From positions 319,948-383,947 of the forward strand of contig JACKDN010000006.1 in the NCBI GenBank assembly GCA_020633465.1: 64,000 nucleotides of DNA, written 5' to 3'. This DNA comes from Myxococcales bacterium. GTDB taxonomy: Bacteria; Myxococcota_A; Bradymonadia; UBA7976; UBA1532. A program made the position numbers and the translations under genes. Shown here in pieces: positions 46,831-55,574 of the stretch. The first letter of the stretch is position 1. Each line of letters opens with the position of its first letter. The notes under the pieces were generated by a model. That model did not search any database. It was not told the DNA's origin and saw only the letters and a list, made by a program, of their open reading frames with translations.

Positions 46831-47352
46831 ATGTCGGCCGGCGAGGAGCTGCCCCTCTTCATCATCGGCGCCGTGATGTCGGCCCTGCTGCTGCTGGTGC
46901 TGTTCCTGCCCTTCGTCCTGCGCTTCCGCCTGCGCCGCTTCGTCCGGTTCGACCTGTCGGTGGACGGCACCCCGGCCGAAGTGCTCGAGGCCTACGCCGA
47001 GGATCTGCGCCGCCACGAGGCCGAGGTGCTGTCGATCGATCCCGAGGCCGGCCGCCTCGTCGCGCGCCGCGCCGCCAACACGCTGACCGCGCACGTCGAG
47101 GGCGGGCCGCGCCGCTTCGCGATGCGCCTCGACACCGACGGCATGGATCTCGACGCCGTCGATCGCGGCCGGGCGTCGGTGCTGACCGTCACGCCCCTGG
47201 CCTGGTTCGCGCTGCACCTCGACGCGACGCTCGGCCGGCTGCACCTGGCGGCGCCGCCCGCGTGGGGGCAGAGCGCCGGCGGCGCCGACGCGGCCGGCCG
47301 CCCGACGCCCTGGTTCCACGCCCACCTCATCCGCGTGAACCCCTTCTTCTGA
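46831..47352 (+). CDS. Membrane-anchored protein of unknown function
   Basis: A 173-residue protein with one N-terminal transmembrane helix (LPLFIIGAVMSALLLLVLFL) and a soluble domain resembling polyketide-cyclase/SRPBCC-like beta strands (VEGGPRRFAMRLDTDG, SVLTVTPLAWFALHLDA). ATG at 46831 follows GGGAGG with a 6-nt spacing. It is divergent from the NlpC/P60-like gene. Function unknown. Confidence 0.55.
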   Translation: MSAGEELPLFIIGAVMSALLLLVLFLPFVLRFRLRRFVRFDLSVDGTPAEVLEAYAEDLRRHEAEVLSIDPEAGRLVARRAANTLTAHVEGGPRRFAMRLDTDGMDLDAVDRGRASVLTVTPLAWFALHLDATLGRLHLAAPPAWGQSAGGADAAGRPTPWFHAHLIRVNPFF

Positions 47353-47405
47353 GCCCCGCCGGCGCGCCCCTTGTCCCACGCCGGCCCGTGGCGCACCGTA
47401 GCCCC

Positions 47406-48641
47406 ATGAACCGTGCATGGCGCCCGCTCGCTGTCTGCCTCGTGGTCGCGTCGGCCACCCCCGCGCTGGCCGGCGACCGCCCGGCGCTGGACGACTTCTA
47501 CGCCCGCACGCGCGGCCGCCACGAGGGGTTCACCGGCTGCCTCGTGGGCTTCTGCGACGGCGAGCGCCTGCTGCAGCTGCTGCTGGGCGCCCAGGTGGCG
47601 AACCCGAGCACCGACGCCCTGCGCCCCGCCCTGGCCGAGGGGCTGCGCCTCGGCGCCGACGCCGGCGTCCGCGGGGGCTACGCGGTGGCCCGCGCCCGCG
47701 CCTGGGCCGATCTGCTGTGGGTGAACGACACCGGCGAGCGGCTGACCGAGTACGTCGCGCAGTTGACCGGCTTCGTGCCCACCGCCCCGCCCGGCGGTCT
47801 GGGCGTGCATGCCCAGGCCGACCTGCAGGTGGCCGCGCGCGAGGAGCTCGAGCCGCAGGACTTCGCCGAGCTGCAGCGCCGCCCCTACACCGTGTTCGAC
47901 GCCGAGGGCGAGCTGGCCGTCGTGGGTCCCATGGTCGACAAGGAGGCCTTCGTCGCGCTGCCCCTCGGCTACGCCCAGCGCGTGCGCTGGGACGACGTCG
48001 ACGGCGGCGACGTGACCGAGCTGCGGCGTACCGTCTCGGCGGCCGCCGCCCTGCGCGCGTTTCAGAAGAAGAACCGCTTCCACTACCAGCTCGAGGCGGC
48101 GCGCCTGACCCGCGTGGACTGGGAGGTGCCCGCGGGCCGCGCGCACGCCTGGAAGACGCAGCTCGGCTATCAGCAGATCTCGCCGGACCTGCCCGGCATC
48201 CAGCTGTGGCTGCTGTTCGGCTGGGCCTGGGTCGACGGCGCCGCCGACGACCACGGCTTCGTCACCCGCGTGGGCATCGACGCCGACTTCCGCGACATGG
48301 AGTGGGATCTCGAGGGCCCTCACCAGGCGGCCGCCCACTACCAGCGCGACTTCACGCTGGCCCGCGAGACGCTGCGCTTCCAGCGCCTGAACCAGGTGCG
48401 CGTGTTCTACGGCACCACCGCGCTCGATCCCGTGCGGCTGGGCTGCGGGTACGAGCTGGCGCACGTCGAGGACGTCGGCGGCCTGCACGTCGTCGAGCCC
48501 GAGATCGCCTGGCGTCCCTTCGCCGATCTGGGCGTCGAGATCGGCGTGCGCCTGCGCCTGCGGGTGCGCTCGGACGACGACGCGCTGGCGGCGCTGCCGA
48601 CCGACGAGCGCTTTCAGTTCAACCTGGACTGGCTGCTGTGA
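47406..48641 (+). CDS. Secreted protein of unknown function
   Basis: A 411-residue exported protein with signal MNRAWRPLAVCLVVASATPA. The mature part starts DRPALDDFYARTRGRHEGFT, contains CLVGFCDGERLLQLL and a DVVGxxHVVEPEIAW-like stretch, and ends with beta-rich, Arg/Asp alternating strands that could form a barrel. No family was recognised. Its stop overlaps the next gene's GTG start (GTGA), so the two form an operon with a surface lipoprotein. Confidence 0.6.
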   Translation: MNRAWRPLAVCLVVASATPALAGDRPALDDFYARTRGRHEGFTGCLVGFCDGERLLQLLLGAQVANPSTDALRPALAEGLRLGADAGVRGGYAVARARAWADLLWVNDTGERLTEYVAQLTGFVPTAPPGGLGVHAQADLQVAAREELEPQDFAELQRRPYTVFDAEGELAVVGPMVDKEAFVALPLGYAQRVRWDDVDGGDVTELRRTVSAAAALRAFQKKNRFHYQLEAARLTRVDWEVPAGRAHAWKTQLGYQQISPDLPGIQLWLLFGWAWVDGAADDHGFVTRVGIDADFRDMEWDLEGPHQAAAHYQRDFTLARETLRFQRLNQVRVFYGTTALDPVRLGCGYELAHVEDVGGLHVVEPEIAWRPFADLGVEIGVRLRLRVRSDDDALAALPTDERFQFNLDWLL

Positions 48642-49669
48642 GCCGGTCCCGCGCCCGGGCCGCGCTGGCCGTCTGCCTCGCCCTCGCGTGCGGCGGCTGC
48701 CTGGTCGAGTTCCCCGCGCCGCTCGGCGAGGCCGATCAGGCGCCGATCGTCGCGCCCGAGGACGTCCACCCGCCCGCGCCGCCCCCACGCGACGCCGCGC
48801 CCCCGCCGCCGACCCGCGACGCGGCGCCGCCCCCGCGCGACGCCGCCCCGCCCCCCGACGCCGCCCCCCCGCCGTGCCCCGACGCCGACGAGGACGGCAC
48901 CTGCGACGCGGACGATCGCTGCCCGGGCGGCGCCGACGACATCGACGGCGACGCCGACGGCCTGCCCGACACCTGCGATCCCTGCCCGGCCGATCCCGCC
49001 AACGACGCCGACGGCGACGGCGTCTGCGCGCCCCTCGACGTCTGCCCCGACGGCCCGGACGACGCCGACGCCGACTTCGACGGCACCCCCGACGCCTGCG
49101 ATCCCTGCCCGGCCGACCCGTTCGACGACAGCGACGGCGACGGCGTCTGCGGCGACCAGGATCGCTGCCCCGACGGCGACGACGCCGTCGACGGCGACGC
49201 AGACGGCCTGCCCGACGCCTGCGACCCCTGCCCGGTGGACGGCCCCGCCGGGCCCCAGGTGGTCGAGCCGGTGACCGACGGCGTCGTCCGCGTCGAGGGC
49301 ATCTCGATCGGGCGCCAGCGGCACGTCGCGACCGCGCTGCCGGGCCAGGGGGTGCTGGTGTCCTTCCAGTACGCGGTCGCGGACTGCCCCTGCCCCGGAT
49401 GCTACAGCTGGCTCGAGGTCGGCTTCGGCGGCGCGCCCGGGCACCTGTACTGCGCCCATGTCGGCGTGCCCGGCTGCCGCGCCGATCCGGTGCGCCTGCT
49501 GACCCAGCGGTGGATCACCGCGCCCGCGGCGCCCGGCGTCTACGCGCTGCGCTACAAGCTGCGCCGCGACTACACGTGCGACGGTCCCCTGGGCAACGAT
49601 CCCACCTGGTTCGAGGGGGTCGGGCCGCCGGCCGAGGCGACGATCGGTTACCTGTGCGTCCCGCCCTGA
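48638..49669 (+). CDS. TSP3-type calcium-binding lipoprotein
   Basis: A 343-residue lipoprotein with a GTG start overlapping the preceding stop. Signal AVCLALACGGC has lipobox CGGC, followed by CLVEFPAPLGEAD; this CLxEFP motif also follows the lipobox at 8938. A Pro/Asp/Ala linker leads to thrombospondin type-3 repeats: CPDADEDGTCDADDRCPGG, DIDGDADGLPDTCDPCPADP, NDADGDGVCAPLDVC and others (about residues 85-200). The C-terminal domain has Cys residues and strands (VADCPCPGCYSWLEVGF). Likely a Ca2+-stabilised surface adhesin. Confidence 0.78.
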   Translation: MSRSRARAALAVCLALACGGCLVEFPAPLGEADQAPIVAPEDVHPPAPPPRDAAPPPPTRDAAPPPRDAAPPPDAAPPPCPDADEDGTCDADDRCPGGADDIDGDADGLPDTCDPCPADPANDADGDGVCAPLDVCPDGPDDADADFDGTPDACDPCPADPFDDSDGDGVCGDQDRCPDGDDAVDGDADGLPDACDPCPVDGPAGPQVVEPVTDGVVRVEGISIGRQRHVATALPGQGVLVSFQYAVADCPCPGCYSWLEVGFGGAPGHLYCAHVGVPGCRADPVRLLTQRWITAPAAPGVYALRYKLRRDYTCDGPLGNDPTWFEGVGPPAEATIGYLCVPP

Positions 49670-49673
49670 CGGC

Positions 49674-51855
49674 TCACTCGCAGGTCAGCGCGCCCGTCTG
49701 AACGCTCACCCGATCCTGCCCCGACTGCACCCACCACGCCGCGGCGGGCGGCGTCACCGACGCGTCGACGCGCAGCGCGTACAGCGACGCCTGATCGTCG
49801 CCGGGCGGGCGGATGGCGGTCACCATCGCCTCGGTCAACGGCAGGCCCGCGGCGTCGTGGAAGCGCGCCTGGAAGCTGCCCGGCCCGCCCGCGACCACCA
49901 CGAAGCCGGTGTCGGTCGCGTACACGGCCGGCTCGGTCGTGCCCGCGCCCAGATCGGTCAGGTGCGCGTTGCCGAAGCCCACGCCCAGCGTATAGGGCAC
50001 CACCCGCAGATCGGCCCGGCGCGAGCCGCGGCTGGCCAGCAGCACCACGTCGCCGCGGCGCGCGGTCCGGGGCGCCTCCTGCAGCAGGTGGCCCGCGCCC
50101 GAGGCGTGGCCCGTCTCGATCCAGCCCATCCCGTCGTCGCGGTAGGCCTCGAGCCGGAAGGTCTGCGTCAGCAGGCTCAGGCTCTCGCCGAACACGACGA
50201 AGCCGTCGGAGGTCGCGGCCACCGCGCTGCGGTGCCAGCTCGTGATCTGGGGCTGCGAGGGATCCTCGATCTGCTCGTAGGCGGCCACCAGACCGGGCGC
50301 GTCGAGATCCACCCGCAGGCCCACCAGCGCCGCGTCGTCGTCCAGCAGCGGATCCGCCGTCTGCGCTGGGCTCAGCCCCCCGAAGGCCACGAGGGCCTCG
50401 GGCCCGCCGTTCGCGTCGACGCGGACGGCGACCGCCGGCGTGCTGGGGATGCGGACCGAGTCGAAGCGCTGGTCGATGTCCACGCCGTCGTCGTCCGCGC
50501 GCAGGCGGGCCAGCAGCAGCCGGTCGTCGTCGCGCGGCACGCGCGCCAGGGCGACGACGAGGAAGACGTCGCCCGCCGCCACCACCTGGACGTCGACGTA
50601 GCGCGTCACGACCATGTCGTCGCCCACCGCCACCTCGACGCCGTCGAAGAGCACCGTCAGCGGGCCGCCGGGCTCGGCGTCGGCCTCGGCCTGCAGATAC
50701 GCGAGCACCGCGTGGGCGTCCGACGCCGCGAAGGCGAAGGCGCGCAGCGGGAGCGTCTGGGCGGCCGCCTGCCCGCGGATGGCCGGACCACAGCCGTGCT
50801 CGCAGCCGTTGGCGAACGCGCCCTCGGTGTTCAACCACCCGGTCTCACAGCGGAACTCGGCGCACGCCCCCTGGACGCAGCGCCCGCTGGCGTGGGGCGC
50901 GACGCAGTCCAGCGGCTCCCCCGGCTGCGCCTCGTCCGGGGCGCCGTCGCAGTCCTGGTCCAGCCCGTCGCACAGCTCGACGGGCTCGGGCCCGACGCCG
51001 CCCTCGCACGGGCCCCACGCACCGGCGACGCAGCGCTCGGTGCCGGGCTCGCACAGGCCGACGTCCTGCCCGCAGGCGCGGACGACCGCCTCGTCGACGT
51101 CCCCGTCGCAGTCGTCGTCGCGGTCGTTGCAGGTCTCGGGCTCGGGGTCGCGGGCGTCGACGCAGGGCCCCCACGCGCCCCCCGCGCACACCTGCGTGCC
51201 GGCGCAGGGCCCGACGCCGCCGCAGGCCTGCCGCTCGCCCGGGCTGCACGCCAGCGCCGCGTCGCCCGGCCCGACGTCCGCGGACGGGGCGGCGTCCTCC
51301 GGCGGCGGCGTCGCGTCGATCGGCGCGCGCCGACGTCGCGCGGCGCCGCGGCGTCCTCGGCGGGCCGCTCGCGTCCAGCGGGGGCGTCGCGTCCTCGTCC
51401 GGCGCGTCGGCGTCCCGCGCCGGCCCACCGTCCAGCGTGGCGTCGTCGATCGCAGCGGCGTCGGCCTCGGCCGCGTCGACGACGGGCGGCGTCGCGTCCA
51501 TCGGCCGCCCGGCGTCGGTCACGTCCGCGTCCCGGCCCGGCCCGGCGTCCACCCTGGGCGACGCGTCCACGCCGACCGCGGCGTCGACGCCGAGGCCCGC
51601 GTCGCCGGGCGCCTCGCCGTCGCCGACCGGCCCCCGATCGCGATCCTCACCCGCGTCGCCCGGGGCCGCCGCGCCGTCGCTGCGCCCCGCGTCACCGTCC
51701 GCGGACGTGCGCAGGCACAGGCCCGAACGGCAGACGCCTTCGGCGCAGTCGCCGTCGACGCCGCACTCGTCGTCGAAGCCGGGCAGACAGCCCGCCGCCC
51801 CGAGGATCATCAGCGCGCAGCACACGCGCACGCCCGACCAAGCTCTCCGTCCCAC
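49674..51855 (-). CDS. MopE-motif lipoprotein, paralogue 1 (one frameshift)
   Basis: GTG at 51855 lies behind the same GGAGGCGCG Shine-Dalgarno as its paralogue at 55152. The signal ends MILGAAGC, then CLPGFDDECGVDGDCAEGVC, and a long Asp-Ala linker follows. Around 51320-51370 the linker changes frame (DASGPPR in one frame, APIDATPPPEDAAPS in the next), so one indel is present. The rest is intact: MopE loops CNDRDDDCDGDVDEAV and CDGLDQDCDGAPDEA, Cys repeats TERCVAGAWGPCEGG, GWLNTEGAFANGCEHGCGP, and a beta-propeller-like C-terminal region. It is about 720 residues in all. Confidence 0.7.
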
Positions 51856-51926
51856 CGCGCCTCCCGCGTGACGCGGGCTTTGTAGCAGAACCGACCCGAC
51901 CGATGGGGGCGCGACGGCGCACCGCC

Positions 51927-52766
51927 TCAGCGCGGCGCCACCGCACCCTCCGGGGTCCACGCCTCGCCCACCCCGTCGGCGCCCTTCGCGACCACCGGCG
52001 GCTCGAGGCTCGACAGATCCAGCGCGCGGCACGCCGCGTCGGGCGCGCGCCGCTTCACGCCCTTCAGGAAGGTCGCGAACGCGGCGTCGTCGGCGAAGCG
52101 GAAGATGGGCTCGTCGTCGGCGTAGCGGAACAGCGCGGCCACCGGCAGCGTGCAGCGGCGCCCCTTCCCGTCGGTCAGGGTGGCCTGCCGGTGGGGCTCG
52201 AGGGCGGGATCGTTGCCCAGGCGGAAGCCCAGATCCAGCACCAGGCCGTCGGCCGCGCGCAGCGTCGCGCCGCCGCCGTTGTCGCGCCGCACCGTCGGAT
52301 CGAGCGCCAGCTCCACCCCGCGCGCGGCCCGGAGCGCGCCGTCCTCGACGCCGAAGTCCAGCTCGGCGCCGTTGGCCAGCCAGATGCGGGCGACGCCGTC
52401 CTTCACGCGCGCGCCCAGCGGCCCCACGCGGGGGAACAGCCAGAACACGCGCGCCCCGGTCACCTGCGTCAGCGTGTTGAAGTCACCGTGGCGCGGATCC
52501 TCGGGCGGCACCTCGGCGCCGGTCTCGTCCACCGGGCGGAAGGTGTTGAACACCATCACGCGGCCGTCGCTCGCCACGGTGAGCGAGCGGCTGGGCGCGA
52601 CCAGATCGCGGGGGCCGACGGACAGCGAGCATTTGGCGAGGCGGGCGTGCCAGTGGGTGGTCAAGCGAAGGGCGCCCTTCTCGACGACCTGTTTGGGGCA
52701 CGGCGGGGGGGCGGGGGCCGCGAGCAGCGTCCCGACCGCGAGCAGCGACGGTGTGATGATGGCCAC
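51927..52766 (-). CDS. Secreted protein of unknown function
   Basis: A 279-residue exported protein with signal LLAVGTLLAAPAPP and then PCPKQVVEKGALRLTT. Regular beta-like segments (SLTVASDGRVMVFNTFRP, TGARVFWLFPRVGPLG, KDGVARIWLANGAELDFG) suggest a beta-sandwich. It lies between the two paralogous MopE lipoproteins on the same strand and may be secreted together with them. No family recognised. Confidence 0.55.
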   Translation of the reverse strand: MAIITPSLLAVGTLLAAPAPPPCPKQVVEKGALRLTTHWHARLAKCSLSVGPRDLVAPSRSLTVASDGRVMVFNTFRPVDETGAEVPPEDPRHGDFNTLTQVTGARVFWLFPRVGPLGARVKDGVARIWLANGAELDFGVEDGALRAARGVELALDPTVRRDNGGGATLRAADGLVLDLGFRLGNDPALEPHRQATLTDGKGRRCTLPVAALFRYADDEPIFRFADDAAFATFLKGVKRRAPDAACRALDLSSLEPPVVAKGADGVGEAWTPEGAVAPR

Positions 52767-52920
52767 GATGACTCCAGAGCGTTGGCGGGGCGCGCCCGCG
52801 GTTCGGCTCGGCAGTCAGCAAGGCGCGCGCCAGCGGCGAAGTCGCGGCGCGCCGTGAACCGGGGGCCCGGCCGTGTGAACCACGATTCACACCCCGTCAC
52901 CGGCCGTCACGGTGGCGGGC

Positions 52921-55152
52921 TCACTCGCAGGGGATCGTGGCGGTGCGCAGCTGCACGTCGTCCGCGGCGCCGTCCACCCACCACAGCGCGCGCGGCGCAC
53001 CGTCGCGCGCGTCCAGCCGCAGCCCCTGCAGCGCGCCCCCCGCGGGGGCCACGAGGGCCGGCACCGCGGCCTCGGTGCGCAGCACGCCGTCGAGGTCGAG
53101 GAAGCGGGCCAGGATCTGGTCCGGCCCGCCCGCCAGCACGACGAAGCCATCGTCGGTGGCGTAGACCGCGGGCGGGCTGCTGCCCGCGTCGGCGTCGACC
53201 AGCCGCGCGTCATCGAAGCCGCGCCCCACGACGTAGGGCTGCAGGCGCACCTGCGCCCCGCGCTGCCACCGCGTCGCCAGCAGCACCCGATCGCCGGACC
53301 GCGCAGCGACGGGCGCGTCGAGCATCGTCGCGCCGGCCGCGCTCAGGTGGCCCGTCTCGACCCACCCGTCGGGATCCTCGCCGTACACCTCCAGCAGCAC
53401 CTGGCGCGAGCCGTCCCCGATGTGCTCGGCGAAGACGAGGAAGCCGTCCCGCCCGTCGACGACGGTGGTGCGATCCCACAGCTCGGTCTGGCCCACCGCG
53501 GGCGCGTCGATCGTCTCGAACGCCCGCGTGGCCAGAGGCTGGTCGAGATCGACGCGCACCGCCACGAGGCGCTGCACGGGCAGCAGCTCGCCGAGGACGC
53601 CGGGCGGCGCGCCCGCGAGCACCACCACCGCCTCCGGCCCCGCCGCGGGGGCCCGCGATCGCATGCCGATGCTCGGCGGACCGGCCACCGACATCGAGTC
53701 GTGGCGCGTCTCGACACGCGCGCCGTCCGCGCCCGCCAGGGCCACGCGCACGAGCGTCAGCCGACCCGCGCGGCGGAAGCGCACCTCGTCGCGCTGCGTG
53801 GCCGCCACCAGGAAGGTGTCGCCCACCCGGGCGACGGCGACGTCGTCGTAGACCAGGTCCTCGCCGCCGTCGCCCCACGCGACGAGGGCGCCGTCGAGCG
53901 TGATCACCAGCGGGCCCGGTTCGGCCAGCGCGCCGCCTTCGATCGCGGCGACGAGCGTGTGTCCGGCGCTGCGCGCCATGGCCAGCGCCGAGGGCGCGAT
54001 GATACGCCCGGCGGCCTGCCCGCGGGTGGCCGGTCCACAGCCGTGCTCGCAGCCGTCCGCCCGGTCGCCGTCGGTGTTCAGCCAGCCCTCGTCGCACCGG
54101 AAGTCGCCGCACGCGCCGAGCTCGCACACGCCGACGGCGTGGGGCGCGGGGCAGCTCAGCGGCCCACCCTCCGGCGCCTCGTCGACCTCGCCGTCGCAGT
54201 CCTGATCCTCACCGTCGCAGACCTCGACGAACACGGGATCGACGCCGCCTTGGCAGGGCCCCCATTCGCCGAAGGTGCAGGTCTCGACCCCCGGCTCGCA
54301 CGACCCCACATCGGATCCGCAGGGTCGCGTCACGTCCTCGTCGGTGAGGCCGTCGCAGTCGTCGTCGCTGGCGTTGCAGGTCTCGGGGCTGGGCGCGCCG
54401 CTGCCCTCGCAGGGGCCCCAGAAGCCGTCGACGCAGAACTGGAACCCGCCGATGCAGGCGCCGCCCGGGCCGCACGAGCGACCCTGGCCCGGCTCGCAGG
54501 GCTCACCAGCGTCCGGCGGGGGGCCGAGATCGTCGGGCGGGCGGGCGTCGAGGGCGACCGCGGCGTCGGGCTCGAGCGCGGCGTCGAGGGACGCCGCCGC
54601 GTCGGGATCGGCCGTCGCGTCGGGTGTGGCGGCGGCGTCGGGATCCACGGCGGCGTCGGGCACGCGCGCGGCGTCGCGATCGATGGCGGCGTCGCGAACG
54701 GCGGTGGCGTCGGGCTCGCTGGCGGCGTCGGGCACGATCGCGGCGTCCGGATCCACGGCGGCGTCGACCTCGGCGGCGTCGGGATCCGGCGCGGCGTCGG
54801 GCTCGAGCGCCCCATCGCCGATCACCGCGGCGTCGTCGGCCCGCCCCGCGTCCTCCACGGGCTGCGCGTCCCGGCCGACCTCGGCGTCGACCGGCGGCGC
54901 CGCGTCCCAGCGCACCGCGGCGTCCATCGACGCGGCGTCGTCGGACGGGCCGGCGTCCGCCGGCGCGTCGCTGTCGGGCGCCGGCGCCGCGTCGCGGGCA
55001 CCCTCGGCGTCGCCCGCGCCCGACACGCACAGCCCGCTGCGACACACCCCCTGGGCGCAGTCGTCGTCGCGCCCGCACTGATCGTCGAACGCCGGCAGGC
55101 ATCCGACCCCCGCGCCCGCCCACAGCAGCAACAACAGGATGTGGCGTCGCAC
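52921..55152 (-). CDS. MopE-motif lipoprotein, paralogue 2
   Basis: A 743-residue intact lipoprotein. GTG at 55152 follows GGAGGCGCG. Signal LLLLLWAGAGVGC, then CLPAFDDQCGRDDDCAQGVC, an unusually long Asp-Ala linker (about residues 60-230), MopE loops CNASDDDCDGLTDEDV and CDGEDQDCDGEVDEAP, GWLNTDGDRADGCEHGCGP, and a repeated beta region (VAVARVGDTFLVAA, DGFLVFAEHIGDGSR, DRVLLATRWQRGAQ) that may form a propeller. It closely parallels the gene at 49674-51855; the pair arose by duplication, with an unrelated secreted gene between them. Confidence 0.8.
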   Translation of the reverse strand: MRRHILLLLLWAGAGVGCLPAFDDQCGRDDDCAQGVCRSGLCVSGAGDAEGARDAAPAPDSDAPADAGPSDDAASMDAAVRWDAAPPVDAEVGRDAQPVEDAGRADDAAVIGDGALEPDAAPDPDAAEVDAAVDPDAAIVPDAASEPDATAVRDAAIDRDAARVPDAAVDPDAAATPDATADPDAAASLDAALEPDAAVALDARPPDDLGPPPDAGEPCEPGQGRSCGPGGACIGGFQFCVDGFWGPCEGSGAPSPETCNASDDDCDGLTDEDVTRPCGSDVGSCEPGVETCTFGEWGPCQGGVDPVFVEVCDGEDQDCDGEVDEAPEGGPLSCPAPHAVGVCELGACGDFRCDEGWLNTDGDRADGCEHGCGPATRGQAAGRIIAPSALAMARSAGHTLVAAIEGGALAEPGPLVITLDGALVAWGDGGEDLVYDDVAVARVGDTFLVAATQRDEVRFRRAGRLTLVRVALAGADGARVETRHDSMSVAGPPSIGMRSRAPAAGPEAVVVLAGAPPGVLGELLPVQRLVAVRVDLDQPLATRAFETIDAPAVGQTELWDRTTVVDGRDGFLVFAEHIGDGSRQVLLEVYGEDPDGWVETGHLSAAGATMLDAPVAARSGDRVLLATRWQRGAQVRLQPYVVGRGFDDARLVDADAGSSPPAVYATDDGFVVLAGGPDQILARFLDLDGVLRTEAAVPALVAPAGGALQGLRLDARDGAPRALWWVDGAADDVQLRTATIPCE

Positions 55153-55574
55153 CGCGCCTCCTCGCCCTCTCCCGCCGTCCACGCGTCCGTCGCACGGTCG
55201 GGGCGCCTCGCGGCGCTCGACCCCTCCGTGCCCACCCGTGTCTTAGCAGAAGGCGACGCGCCGATGCGGCCCCCCAAAACGTGGGGGGTCGTCGGCCGGC
55301 GCGTTCAGCCGCGCCCCGGCACCGGGCGCGGGTTGGCCGGGGGCGTCGGGGCCGGCAGGAACTTCGAGTCGAAGAGGATCATGATCGCCTCGCTGGTCGA
55401 CGGCCGGGCGGCGGCGCCCGGGCTGCGCCCCAGAACGGCCCGGGGCCGCCCGGCGCTGGAGGCGCTGGGGTCGGCCCGACCCCCCTCGTCCTCGCCGCGC
55501 GCCGTCCGCGCGGGGCTGATTCGGCGCGTCGACTGGTGTAGCGTGCGGCCGTCACCGAGCCCGGGAGGCGAACG

